DNA from: CALMEC01 sp031366605
Lineage (GTDB): Bacteria; Actinomycetota; Thermoleophilia; Miltoncostaeales; Miltoncostaeaceae
Reading direction: 5' to 3'
Assembly (NCBI GenBank): GCA_031366605.1
Contig: JANLOO010000056.1
Span: forward strand, 26,342-90,341
Length of the DNA stretch: 64,000 nt
Of the stretch, positions 1 through 8,294 are shown in pieces (position 1 is the stretch's first letter; every line of letters begins with the position of its first letter). The notes below the pieces were generated by a model. It was not told the DNA's origin and did not search any database. It saw only the letters and a list, made by a program, of their open reading frames with translations. The translations under genes were made by a program, and so were the position numbers.

Positions 1-720
1 AACGCCTCGGCGCGGGCGTGGCTCTCCGACGCGAGCGCCCGGGCGCGCGCAAGACCGTGGAAGCTGACATAGGTGTGATCTTGCCGTGGCGCTCGTCTGC
101 GCCGACGGGCTTGCCGAGGGCCTCCTCGTCGCCTGCGACGTCCAGGATGTCGACGACGATCTGAAACAGCAGGCCCAGCTCATTCGCGAATGCGCGCAAG
201 GCGGTCGCGACCCCCGGCTCGGGCCGCGTGGAGATCACGGCGCACCGGACCGCGGCGGCGATCAGCCGGCCGGTCTTGAGCAGGTGGACCTGACGCAACG
301 CGTCGGCCGATCGTCGACCGTGGTCGCGCAGGTCGAGGAACTGCCCGCCGACCATGCCGTTGACGCCCGAGGCCGCGGAGAGCTCGGTGATGATGCCGAG
401 GCGCGTGGCGGGCCCTCCTGGCTGGTGCTCGGCGACCAGACGGATCGCCTCGGCAAACAGTGCGTCGCCTGCAAGGATCGCGGCGTCCTCACCGAACGCG
501 CGGTGGCACGTCGGCCGGCCGCGACGCAGGTCGTCATCGTCCATCGACGGCAGGTCGTCGTGGAGCAGGGTGTACGTGTGGATGAGCTCCAACGCCGCTG
601 CGGTCGGCAGGAGATCCTCGGGATCGTGGCCCAGGCCCTCGCATGTCGCCAGGCACAGCACCGGGCGGATGCGCTTGCCGCCTGCAAGCAGTGAGTAGCG
701 CATCGCCTCGACCAGGCCCT
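1..720 (-). pseudogene. Polyprenyl (farnesyl/geranylgeranyl) diphosphate synthase, damaged and running off the window
   Basis: The reverse strand reads as a trans-prenyltransferase that would condense IPP with allylic diphosphates. It shows GGKRIRPVL, the first Asp-rich motif DDLPSMDDDDLRRG, GDALF and GQFLDL. Three defects are visible. Similarity begins abruptly at GLVEAMRYS near 720 with the usual N-terminal helices missing. The second motif reads VDILD where family members have DDILD. A 2-base duplication near positions 66-71 shifts the frame after GKIT, and the expected YVSFHGLARAR continues in another frame towards position 1. I see no convincing start codon. It is probably a pseudogene, although sequencing or assembly error could produce the same picture. 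It is distinct from the intact long-chain synthase at 20.4-21.4 kb. Confidence 0.75.
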
Positions 721-722
721 CG

Positions 723-1323
723 GTGCACGTGTCGCCGATTCCTTGCCCTTGGTGGAACGCTGAGTCCCGCTTTGAGTTCGAGCGGCGGATAGTCGCGGAC
801 CATCCCGAGAGGTTCGAGGATGTGAACCTCTACTCGTGCGGGGCCTGTGCCATGCCCATATTCGGCGACGACACGGACGATGGGCCTAATCGGATGATCT
901 TCCTTTGGTGGCGCCCTGTCGGGCACGAGACGCCCGACTACGAGGGGTTCCGGACAGGATCGCGGAAGCTGCTCGCGAGGGTCATCGGTGTATGAGCATG
1001 ACGCGCCAAACGCCGCCGCTGTAATGGCTCGTCGGGTCGCGCAGGCTACCGCGTTGGACCTTGGGGCTCGGAAGGACAATCTCATCAACCAACTGGCCCG
1101 GCTCCGCGACGCAGGCAAGATCACCCAGTCGCTCTTCGAGGTGGCAGAGAAGCTCCGACTGAGCGGCAACGACGGTGCCCACCCAGCCGACTCGGTCACC
1201 GTGCAGGAGGCACAGCAACTGCTCTCGTTCCTCGACGCTCTCCTCCTATACGTCTACGGTCTGCCATCCAAGTTAAGACTCGCGACGGACCCACCCACCG
1301 AGGGAGCGGCTGCGACACCGTAG
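723..1323 (+). pseudogene. DUF4145-domain protein split by a frameshift
   Basis: Two overlapping reading frames (723-995 and 988-1323) together give one DUF4145-like protein. The first carries a CGAC knuckle followed by FLWWRPVGHETPDY. The second carries the characteristic helical half, AAAVMARRVAQATALDLGA and LRLSGNDGAHP. Reading VIGV straight into YEHDAPNAAAV needs a one-base frame change near 988-993. DUF4145 proteins are often found in defence or mobile contexts, but their biochemical role is not settled. The GTG at 723 lies almost exactly where the neighbouring prenyl synthase loses homology, so this gene may have arrived with the event that truncated its neighbour. Confidence 0.6.
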
Positions 1324-1642
1324 ACGCCAGTCCCGCTCTGGATTACGAGGAGTTTCGATCCGGCGAACATCGACGGGCCGCTTATCGCCGAACCCCCGAG
1401 GAGGAAATGCTCCCCCTCCTGCATCGTCCCCCGCCCTGTCCGGAGCGCTCCCGCCAGGACACGGACCAGTCCCCAAGCGTGGCCCGGCGAACATGCGTCG
1501 GACCCTACGACCTGGAAGGACCGGAGAGGAAAAATGGTCCCTCCAAGCTCGCCGTGTTGACCCCAGCGTTGACCCCTCTGCAAATTGCAGTTTCAAAGAG
1601 GTCTACGGCGAAGCGTGATCCTTTACGTGGAAAGGGATCACG
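1324..1642. other. Intergenic stretch left of the att-like repeat, no gene recognised
   Basis: An open frame runs through this segment into the repeat at 1643-1689, but its last residues (GREGIEPSTLGL) are simply a translated tRNA 3' half, a familiar artefact. The stretch just before it (LTPALTPLQIA) is the sort of tail sometimes seen at the end of tRNA-linked integrases. No recombinase catalytic residues are present, so no gene is called. Confidence 0.4.
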
Positions 1643-1689
1643 GGGCATGGGCCGTGAAGGGATCGAACCTTCGACCTTGGGATTAAGAG
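1643..1689 (-). repeat. att-like direct repeat: partial 3' copy of tRNA-Lys
   Basis: Forty-seven bases match positions 6167-6213 exactly, in the same orientation. They cover the tRNA-Lys sequence from within the anticodon loop to the 3' end plus a few flanking bases. Identity stops at 1690 versus 6214. An isolated 3' tRNA fragment downstream of the intact gene's 3' end is the classic far attachment site of an element integrated into a tRNA gene. The inferred element lies between the two copies. Confidence 0.85.
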
Positions 1690-1959
1690 GCTCCTGACCG
1701 GGATGTCGGGTAATGCGGTCTGGTGTTGCTGCGTCCGTCTTGAACGGCATCTGGACCAGTCGGCAGCGGTGTAAGTGATGTCCTGTGCCGTCGCGTTGTG
1801 AGGCGTTCGTTTGCACTCCGGTTTGCATCAGAGGCCGCGTGGGGACTGCTGGCGATAGACGCCAGTCGTCCAGTCCGCGGAGGCCCGAACCAGCCCACAG
1901 GTCGCATGCGGAGCGCCCTTCTCCGCGGACCGAGCGCGCTCCGCGTTACCGGCTTGAGT

Positions 1960-2440
1960 TCAGGAGGGGATGCCGGGCGGGCCGGGGATCTGATCTCGAT
2001 CCCGTACTCGGCTGCGGTGGCCATCATCCGCACAGGGTCAAACGGCTGGACGGATGCCGGCTGGAGGGTGAGGGACTGCGCCGGCTCGGACAGCTCGCGC
2101 ATGACGTTTTCGAAGCCGGCGGGCTCGGCGACGAGGAGGAAGCGGGCCTCGGGTGAGGTGACCTCGAACGTGTGCGGGACTGTCGCGCGGGCCGTACACG
2201 AACGACCCGGCGGGCGGCTTGATCACTTGGCCGCCGACCCAGAAGGCCAGCTTGCCTTCGGTGACGTAGAACCACTCGTCTTCGTTGTGGTGGACGTGCA
2301 GCGGTGAACCGGCGTCCTTGCAGCGCGAGATGCTCGATCACGGCGACGCGGCCGTCGGTTGTCTCGGCCGAGGACTTGATCGCGGCCGGCACGCCGAGGA
2401 ACCACCGTCGGTCAATGGGATCCTATCCGCCAACACGATC
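1960..2440 (-). pseudogene. Cupin-domain protein (quercetin-dioxygenase-like) with several frameshifts
   Basis: Pieces of one small cupin appear in successive reverse frames: PAAIKSSAETTDGRVAVIEH, then SPLHVHHNEDEWFYVTEGKL with the metal-binding HxH...E pattern and GGQVIKPPAGSFVYGPRD, then EPAGFENVMRELSEP and the tail GPPGIPS before a TGA at 1960-1962. Joining them needs at least three frame changes (near 2300, 2190 and 1985), and no good start is visible upstream of the FLGVPAA segment. Intact relatives are single cupins of about 150-160 residues. The 270 bases between here and the left repeat show nothing recognisable. Confidence 0.7.
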
Positions 2441-2567
2441 GGTCGCGACCACGATTTCGGTGAATCCACCGCGGCTGTTTACGAGCTATCTCCTGGATTT
2501 CGGGGCGAATCGAGTGTCCTGAACACCACGCCCATCCGGGAGCCTCCTTTGGGCGTGGGTCGTCGGG

Positions 2568-2933
2568 TCAGTAGCTGAAGACGGTCGCCGCGTCCTCGCC
2601 GATCCACTGCCATAAGGGAGTGGCACCGGCCAGCCGGGCGTTGTCGACGAGTTGCGCTTCGTCAAGCTTCTTCGAGTTGAAGCAGATCGGGCATACAAGT
2701 AGCTCGCCGCCGCGCTCGGCGAACTGCTGAAAGAGCCGTGCGAGCGGCGGGCAGCCGTCGCAGGCGACCGCATCTGCGATGCCGGGCAACGCGAGCCGGA
2801 CAGCCTCTTTCGTCAAGAACATCGCCACTCGCCGACCCTGTTCGAGAGCGCCGCCGGCGACGAGGAACGCGACGGTGACGGTCTCGGCGTCCTCCAGACC
2901 GGTCGACAGATTGATTACGGCCTTGTTGGTCAT
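2568..2933 (-). CDS. DsrE/DsrF-like family protein
   Basis: A 121-residue protein of the DsrE/DsrF-like fold, small proteins linked to sulfur relay or of unknown role. It opens with TNKAVINLSTGLEDAETVTV (beta strand and phosphate-loop-like turn) and carries two cysteine pairs, CDGC and CPIC, that could be redox-active or sulfur-carrying. The start is well supported by AAGGAG just upstream of ATG 2933. It is the only undamaged gene between the broken cupin and the interrupted glycosyltransferase. The exact substrate cannot be told from sequence. Confidence 0.75.
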   Translation of the reverse strand: MTNKAVINLSTGLEDAETVTVAFLVAGGALEQGRRVAMFLTKEAVRLALPGIADAVACDGCPPLARLFQQFAERGGELLVCPICFNSKKLDEAQLVDNARLAGATPLWQWIGEDAATVFSY

Positions 2934-3125
2934 CGTCTTCTCCTTGTTCGGTCGCGTCAGGTGAGTGGCCTGAACGCTTTGACTGTCGTTCCGTGGGCGC
3001 CAAACGTTACGTAGGTCTTCTTTTGATCTCGCTCTTCAGAACATCGACGTCGATCCCAACACCTGAGGCCATGAATTAACCCTTTCCGTCGCTACTGACC
3101 GTAATCACGATGTGCAGCCGTTCTC

Positions 3126-3620
3126 CTAGAGCAGCTCCGCGATCCGTGCCGCCGCGCGCGCGGCACCGTCGGTCTCGACCGGTCTGTAATCGACGTCGCG
3201 GCCGATCTCGGATGCGATCGCCTGGGCGATCGCATCCGGCGTCGCTTGGTCGAAGTCCATGCAGCGGCCCGCGCCGTAGCGGGCGAGGCGGTGACGCACG
3301 TGGAAGTTCTGCTCGAAATGGTGGCGGAGCGGGAAATAGAGGAACGGCCGCTGGTTGGCTGCCAGCTCCATCGTCGTGGTCAGGCCTCCCTGGACGATCG
3401 CGAGGTCGCACGCGCCGAGGTGCCGGTAGAGGTCGGGCACGTACCCGCGCATGTCGAGACCTTCGGCCGTGGGCAACGTCGCCGGATCGATCCGCGGTCC
3501 CGCGACCACGATCATCCGCAGCGCAGGCATACGCTCCTTGGCCTGCGGGAAAGCCGCGACCACCCGCCGGAGCAGGTCGGCGCCGACACCGGAACCGCCG
3601 ACCGTGACGACGCAGAACTG
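3126..3620 (-). pseudogene. C-terminal glycosyltransferase half left untranslated by an in-frame stop
   Basis: This continues in exactly the same frame as the gene ending at 3621. After the TAG the sequence reads QFCVVTVGGSGVG, then GYVPDLYRHLGACDLAIVQG and GLTTTMELAANQRPFLYFPL. That is the nucleotide-sugar-binding C-terminal domain of a GT1/MurG-like GT-B glycosyltransferase. Its own N-terminal domain lies upstream of the stop. Without readthrough this half is not made unless it re-initiates, and no ribosome binding site is visible. Confidence 0.8.
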
Positions 3621-5249
3621 CTAGTCGTCCTCGTACCCGAGGTGGGAGCGCAGCGCGTCACCGTCGGCGAGTTCCGGGGGGTCGAAGCCCGTGATGTAGC
3701 CGGTGAAGTCGAAGTGGTCGCGCATCCAGTCGCGAATCAGCGGCAGGCCTGGGCCAAACGCATCCGGGACGATGTCGTCGTCGTTGCCGACGTAGATCGC
3801 GCAGTCGCGGACGCGCGGGAAGCGCGCGATGTGATCGATCATTTCGGCGTTGTAATCGGCAGCGATGAAAGCCTCGCGCTCGCCGCCGTCCGGCATCGGC
3901 AACCAGCCGACGAAGTCGGTCAGCCAGGCGTAGGCGGCACACTTGAGCTCTGGGTTCTCGTGGAGGTAGTAGTCGAGCTCCCATGCCTCGTCGCCGATCC
4001 AGAGGTCGTACTGGTCGTCGCGGACGAGGTCGTGGAAGACCATGAAGTTCGAGAGCAGGATCTCGTCCATCCTGCGGATCGCCTGGAAGCAGTGCAGGTC
4101 GTGCTCGGCGCTCTCGCTCTCGATGTGCCCCGATTCGTTTGCGAGCAGCGCGCTCGCGGGGTGGATGCGTTCGCCGCGCGTCTCCAACGCCGCCGTCACC
4201 GGGTGCTGCGCGAGCCAGTCGATCTCGAGATCGGGGTGCAGCCTCCGCAGCTCGTCGGCGATCGCGACGTCGCGCCGCGCGTGCCCGAGGCCGATCGGCG
4301 ACGACACATACAGCGCGCGCTTGCGGCGTGCCCTGCCCCGAACCCACGTGCGCGGAGCAGGGGGTGGCACGAGGAAGTCGCGCAGCAGAAGGTTGACTTT
4401 GACCGGGTCGCGGACATGCGGCCCGTGACTCGCCCCCTCGAGCAGGACGATCTCGCCGCCGAGCGCCTCGGCGAGCGCGATGCCGCGGCCGGGACCGGTG
4501 ATCGCGTCTGCGCCGCCCTGGACGATGAGCACCGGGCAGCCGACGCGCCGGCAGAGCTCCCGCGTCTGCTCCTCCGAGAGATGCCGCGCGAGCGCGGTGG
4601 CCATCAGTGTCTCGGGCGAGGTTTCGAGGCCCCAACCGACGCAATCCTCGATCGCCTTGGTCGAATGCGGCTCGGTGAACATCCGCGAGAAGAAGAACTC
4701 GAGGAAGCCGCGGAAGTCGCGCAACCAGTAGTGCCGGTTGTACTTCGCCCACCCCTCCTCGCTGTCGAGTTCCTCCTCGAACGACGTCGTCCGTCCCGGC
4801 AGCGGCTGTCCCAGCGGTACGGAGGGGCAGATGAAGACGGCGCCGTCGACGCGCTCCGGATGCTCGGCCGCGATCAGGAGCGCCCGCTGCGCGCCGAGCG
4901 AGAGCGACACGAGCACCGCGCTTTGAGTGTCCGTCGCGTCCATCACCGCAAGCGCGTCCGCCGCGTACTCCCGCTCCGCGTACGCATCCGATTCGCCGGG
5001 GCGATCGGAGCGGCCGTTGCCGCGCCCATCGAAGGTGAGGACGCGGCAGTAACGCGCGAGGTACGGGATCTGCATCTTCCACTGCCGTGAATGAACGATC
5101 GACCAGGTCGGTAGCAGCAGGACCGTCGGGCCATCCGAGCCGTAGACCTCGTAAGAAAGGCTGACGCCCTCGCGCTCGACGAAGCCCGACTCGTCCGGGT
5201 ACCGCGCGCGCGTCTGCTCACGCACGCGCGGCTGCTCAGCTACCGCCAT
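3621..5249 (-). CDS. Alpha/beta-hydrolase fused to a GT-B glycosyltransferase, truncated by an in-frame TAG
   Basis: The translated part is 542 residues. Residues about 20-290 are an alpha/beta hydrolase: LTFDGRGNGRSDRPG, nucleophile elbow SLSLGAQ, acid region QGGADAITG and histidine region EGASHGPHVRDP. From about 305 a GT-B glycosyltransferase N-terminal domain begins (YVSSPIGLGHARRDVAIADE). The frame stops at TAG 3621-3623 after HLGYEDD, but the same frame continues for another 164 codons as the matching C-terminal domain. The intended product is therefore about 707 residues. The ATG lies inside the last codons of the TetR gene (14-base overlap), so translation is probably coupled to it. 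Specialised-metabolite glycosylation is possible; the substrate is unknown. Confidence 0.8.
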   Translation of the reverse strand: MAVAEQPRVREQTRARYPDESGFVEREGVSLSYEVYGSDGPTVLLLPTWSIVHSRQWKMQIPYLARYCRVLTFDGRGNGRSDRPGESDAYAEREYAADALAVMDATDTQSAVLVSLSLGAQRALLIAAEHPERVDGAVFICPSVPLGQPLPGRTTSFEEELDSEEGWAKYNRHYWLRDFRGFLEFFFSRMFTEPHSTKAIEDCVGWGLETSPETLMATALARHLSEEQTRELCRRVGCPVLIVQGGADAITGPGRGIALAEALGGEIVLLEGASHGPHVRDPVKVNLLLRDFLVPPPAPRTWVRGRARRKRALYVSSPIGLGHARRDVAIADELRRLHPDLEIDWLAQHPVTAALETRGERIHPASALLANESGHIESESAEHDLHCFQAIRRMDEILLSNFMVFHDLVRDDQYDLWIGDEAWELDYYLHENPELKCAAYAWLTDFVGWLPMPDGGEREAFIAADYNAEMIDHIARFPRVRDCAIYVGNDDDIVPDAFGPGLPLIRDWMRDHFDFTGYITGFDPPELADGDALRSHLGYEDD

Positions 5250-5847
5250 CCGCGACCCATTCCTCGATCCACGCGAGCAGCTCGCGTTGCCCCGTCTCGA
5301 TCCCCGAGAGCCGCTCGAGCATGATCCCCTCGTTGAAAGTGATCACGAGCGACACGAGGGCCTCCAGCGGCATCTCGATCCGCAGTTCCTCCCGCACGGG
5401 CGCGAACGCGTCCGCCAGCACCGCGCGCCAGGCGTCGTTGACGCCGACGATCCGTGTCCGCAACTCCGGCCGGTTCCACGCGAGCGCCTGCAGCTCAAAC
5501 CAGACCTTTTGGTACGGCCTGTCCTGCTCGAGGTAGCGCATCGCCGCACCCCACTTTTCAACGAAAGGCATGTCAGCCGCGTACAACTCCCGCTGACGCG
5601 CGATCAGCGCATTCGTGAACCGCTCCAGCACTCGAACGAGCAAGTTCTCGACGGAATCGAAGTAGTAGTGGACGAGCCCGTGGTTGACCCCCGCCTCCTC
5701 GGCAACACGACGCGTCGTAATCCCAGCGCCCCCGACATCGAGCAGCAACCGCTCCGCAGCGTCGAGCAACGCTGCCTCCGCCACGCTGCGGCGGTTCGGC
5801 GCATCCACCGTCGAAGCAGACCTGCCGCTATCCAGCTCCTCAGTCAT
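5236..5847 (-). CDS. TetR-family transcriptional regulator
   Basis: A 203-residue regulator with a TetR N-terminal helix-turn-helix (AAERLLLDVGGAGITTRRVA, then EEAGVNHGLVHYYFDSVENL) and a helical ligand-binding C-terminal domain. The reading frame is open further upstream, but ATG 5847 (MTEELDSG) is chosen. It gives normal TetR length and sits directly beside two copies of an octamer that look like its operator. The gene overlaps the hydrolase-glycosyltransferase start, so the two form an operon and the regulator probably controls its own expression and that gene. Confidence 0.9.
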   Translation of the reverse strand: MTEELDSGRSASTVDAPNRRSVAEAALLDAAERLLLDVGGAGITTRRVAEEAGVNHGLVHYYFDSVENLLVRVLERFTNALIARQRELYAADMPFVEKWGAAMRYLEQDRPYQKVWFELQALAWNRPELRTRIVGVNDAWRAVLADAFAPVREELRIEMPLEALVSLVITFNEGIMLERLSGIETGQRELLAWIEEWVADGGS

Positions 5848-5868
5848 TCGACTAAGACAATCGACTAA
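5848..5868. promoter_or_regulatory. Putative TetR operator: two direct TCGACTAA octamers
   Basis: TCGACTAA occurs at 5848-5855 and again at 5861-5868, 13 bases apart and immediately upstream of the TetR start codon. On the coding strand this reads as repeated TTAGTCGA. The position suggests autoregulation. TetR operators are usually palindromic, so a direct repeat is unusual. Confidence 0.5.
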
Positions 5869-6166
5869 ACTCCGGTCGCTGTCAACCCCCCAGCGCCAGC
5901 GAGGCGGCCCACCGCGGGACTCGACTCTCGGACAGCGAAACGTTTGGCCGGGGCCGAACACGACTGAACCGCCGCGGCTCCAGGACGCGCCGACGGCTTA
6001 TCCGGCCGCATTCGCCCTCACGCCCGCGGTCTCGGAGGTTGCCATGCGCACCGCACACATCTCGCGTAGCGCTTCGTCGTTGCGACGAGCTGGCTTCGAG
6101 ATAGGACCCCGTCCGGGGTTCATCCCTCGCGTCATGGTTGCAGCCGATTGCCCCCGGACAAACAGT
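5869..6166. other. Gap between tetR and tRNA-Lys, no gene recognised
   Basis: About 300 bases that would hold an integrase if the tRNA-linked island had kept one next to its attachment site. An open reverse frame exists (5882-6172), but its arginine/serine-rich translation matches no family I know and it has no clear ribosome binding site. I see no recombinase remnant. Confidence 0.4.
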
Positions 6167-6213
6167 GGGCATGGGCCGTGAAGGGATCGAACCTTCGACC
6201 TTGGGATTAAGAG
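6167..6213 (-). repeat. att-like direct repeat overlapping intact tRNA-Lys
   Basis: This is the second copy of the 47-base repeat at 1643-1689. It overlaps the 3' half of the intact tRNA gene, as expected for the tRNA-proximal attachment site of an integrated element lying to its left. Confidence 0.85.
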
Positions 6214-6244
6214 TCCCCTGCTCTACCAGCTGAGCTAACGGCCC
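6172..6244 (-). tRNA. tRNA-Lys (CTT anticodon)
   Basis: A 73-base cloverleaf on the reverse strand. The acceptor stem GGGCCGT pairs with ACGGCCC and is followed by discriminator A. The D arm is TAGCTCAGCTGGTAGAGC, the anticodon loop has CTT, and the T arm contains GGTTCGATCCC. The 3' CCA is not encoded. Its 3' half is duplicated at 1643-1689, so it appears to be an integration target. Confidence 0.95.
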
Positions 6245-6283
6245 GCGGCGCGGGATGTTACCACCAGTCGGTTTCGGGAGCCG

Positions 6284-6907
6284 CTACGGGGTAACGGGTG
6301 ATCCCGGGGTGACCGGAGCGGTGGCGGTCGGCGTGGGCACCGTCGGGGTCGGCGCCACCGGCGTGGATTTGAGTCGATCCAGCGCGGTCTTGGCGTTCTG
6401 GCTCAGCGTCGACCCTTTGGGTGCGAGCTGCTGTGCCCGTTGATAGGCCAATCGCGCGGTCAGGACTTGGTTCGCGGTCTCGGCCGACTGTCCATATGTC
6501 AGGAACGCATCGGCATCGGTGGGATGCGCCTTGGTGTAGGTCTGCAACACCTGGAGGCGTTGGCCGACTTGTTGGCCCAACCCCCCGAGCAGAGCCTGCA
6601 GCTCAGCGTTGTTCTTGGCGCCCACCCCGATCGCCTTCTGCAATGTCACGGCTTCGTCCTGGGTGCGGTTCGCGCCGCGATAGAGCGCCGCCAGTGACAC
6701 GAGCGCGTCAATGTTGTCAGGGGTCGTCTTGACGCGATTCTCCGCGTCTTTCAGGACCTGCTGCGTTTGCGATCCGGTTCCACTGTCGCCGAATACCACG
6801 AGACCGAGCACGATTGGCAGGACACCCACGAACGCGGCGGCGCAGATGATCGAAACGATCACCACCATCCTGCGGGTCCTCTTCTGATCGAGCAGCACGA
6901 TCAGCAA
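6284..6907 (-). CDS. Membrane-anchored TPR-like protein
   Basis: A 207-residue protein with a short cytoplasmic basic segment, one transmembrane helix (IVSIICAAAFVGVLPIVLGL), and an outside domain with tetratricopeptide-like helices. These include DNIDALVSLAALYRGANRTQ, LQVLQTYTKAHPTDADAFLT and ARLAYQRAQQLAPKG. A Pro/Thr/Val-rich tail ends it. Such proteins act as scaffolds; no partner can be inferred. The start is taken at TTG 6907 because the basic KRTRR stretch fits an N-terminal anchor; ATG 6868 is an alternative. Confidence 0.7.
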   Translation of the reverse strand: MLIVLLDQKRTRRMVVIVSIICAAAFVGVLPIVLGLVVFGDSGTGSQTQQVLKDAENRVKTTPDNIDALVSLAALYRGANRTQDEAVTLQKAIGVGAKNNAELQALLGGLGQQVGQRLQVLQTYTKAHPTDADAFLTYGQSAETANQVLTARLAYQRAQQLAPKGSTLSQNAKTALDRLKSTPVAPTPTVPTPTATAPVTPGSPVTP

Positions 6908-6929
6908 GGTAACACAGCCGCCCCGACGG

Positions 6930-8294
6930 TTATCCCGCAGTGAGTCGCCGACGCGATGCAGCCGCCCGTGTGAGGATGGCGCTCGGGTCCAGCGTGACCG
7001 GTTCGCCGTCCTCCAGAAGCACGATCCCGTCGACCAGAACCAGGCTGACGCGGGCTGTCGGATCGAGCGCCGCCGCGTAGGGATCGGTGTCGTCGGGCGC
7101 GCCGGTGATCGCGATCAGGTCGGCGCGCTTGCCGATCTCGATCGAGCCGACGAGCCTGTCGAGGCCGAGCGTCGTGGCCCCCCCCAGCGTGGCGAGCTCG
7201 ACGATCTCGGCGTGTGTCAGGGAGGCGATCAACCCCGCGGCACGGCCGTCCGCGCGCACATCGTAGTCGCCTGCGCTCGCCGGGCTGTCCGTGCCGAGGC
7301 CCAGCGTGACGCCGGCGTCACGCAGCCGGGCGATTGGGGCATGGCCACAGGCCAGCGTCGCGTTGGACAGTGGGCAATGGGCGACGCCGACCCCGGCCGC
7401 CGCCAGGCGCGCAGGGTCATCCGGATCGAGTTGCACACAATGGGCTGCGATCAGACCGGGCCGCAGGACCCCGGCACGGTCGAGTCTGGCCACCGGGCTT
7501 CCCTGGCCGGGCCACCGACCCGGCTCCGTTCCGCGTGCGGTGAACAATCGGGCGAGCGGTCCGGTTCCAGATCCAAGCAACTCCGACTCGTCCGGAGATT
7601 CCGCCAGGTGCGTGGCCCATGACCGACGTGCGAGGTCCGGGTGGTTGACGAGCGCTTCCCAGAAGTCCGGTCCGACGGTGTACGGCGCGTGGGGTGAGAC
7701 CCCGATGTGCACGCGTGTGCAGCTGTGGTCATCCAAGGCGACCACCCGCTTGGCAATCGCGATCGCTGCGTCTCGGGCCGCGTCGCCGGTGTGTCTGCCG
7801 AACGCCTCAAGGTGAACGATCCCGCGAAGGCCGGCCTCGCGCAGCGCGGCCGCGCCGGCGCCGGTCGGGCCGCTGTCGGCGACGGTCGTCGTCCCGTGTT
7901 GAAGGCAGCGCAATGCACCGACCGCCGCCGCCGCCTGGTGATCGTCAATGCCCATCCGCGGGCTCAACGCCAGCAGGGCCCCGAGCCAGCCGGCGAAGCC
8001 GCCCGCCTCGACGAGGCCACCTGTCAGGCTCCACTCCAGGTGGGAGTGCGCATCGACGAATCCGGGCAGCAGGATCGCGTCACCGAGGTCACGTTCCGGG
8101 AGATGCCGCCACTCCCGGGAGATCTGGTCGGCGGGTCCGACCCCGACGATCTGACCACCACGGATGGCAACCGATCCGTCGGCAATCGGGGGACCGGCGA
8201 TCGGAATGACCTGGGCCGCCCGCAGGCGCGCCCCGCGACCGCTAGGGCTGCTTGGTGTCGTCGCCCTGGGTGATCGTGGGCTCGTCCGGCTCAT
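6930..8294 (-). CDS. Amidohydrolase, candidate aminodeoxyfutalosine deaminase (MqnX-type)
   Basis: A metal-dependent amidohydrolase of the SsnA/TrzA group, about 454 residues. The metal site HxH is seen in LLPGFVDAHSHLE (His at about 83 and 85). It is followed by GTTTVAD, SPHAPYTV, THLAES, HCVQLDPDD, HCPLSNA and the late aspartate motif GLGTDSPAS. The window also carries mqnA and mqnC, so a futalosine-pathway role (6-amino-6-deoxyfutalosine to futalosine) is plausible. Guanine or other N-heterocycle deaminases have the same motifs. The start is uncertain: ATG 8294 lies inside tatA, and no start codon follows the tatA stop before the conserved LRAAQVIPI segment. Confidence 0.7.
   Translation of the reverse strand: MSRTSPRSPRATTPSSPSGRGARLRAAQVIPIAGPPIADGSVAIRGGQIVGVGPADQISREWRHLPERDLGDAILLPGFVDAHSHLEWSLTGGLVEAGGFAGWLGALLALSPRMGIDDHQAAAAVGALRCLQHGTTTVADSGPTGAGAAALREAGLRGIVHLEAFGRHTGDAARDAAIAIAKRVVALDDHSCTRVHIGVSPHAPYTVGPDFWEALVNHPDLARRSWATHLAESPDESELLGSGTGPLARLFTARGTEPGRWPGQGSPVARLDRAGVLRPGLIAAHCVQLDPDDPARLAAAGVGVAHCPLSNATLACGHAPIARLRDAGVTLGLGTDSPASAGDYDVRADGRAAGLIASLTHAEIVELATLGGATTLGLDRLVGSIEIGKRADLIAITGAPDDTDPYAAALDPTARVSLVLVDGIVLLEDGEPVTLDPSAILTRAAASRRRLTAG

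Noticed and set aside
1407..1697. Open frame ending in GREGIEPSTLGL that could be read as an integrase tail
   Set aside because: The C-terminus is translated tRNA-Lys sequence and no recombinase catalytic residues are present.
3246..5090. 614-codon forward open frame opposite the hydrolase-glycosyltransferase gene
   Set aside because: It is an antisense shadow: very rich in Arg, Val, Glu and His with no family motif, while the reverse frame shows clear domains.
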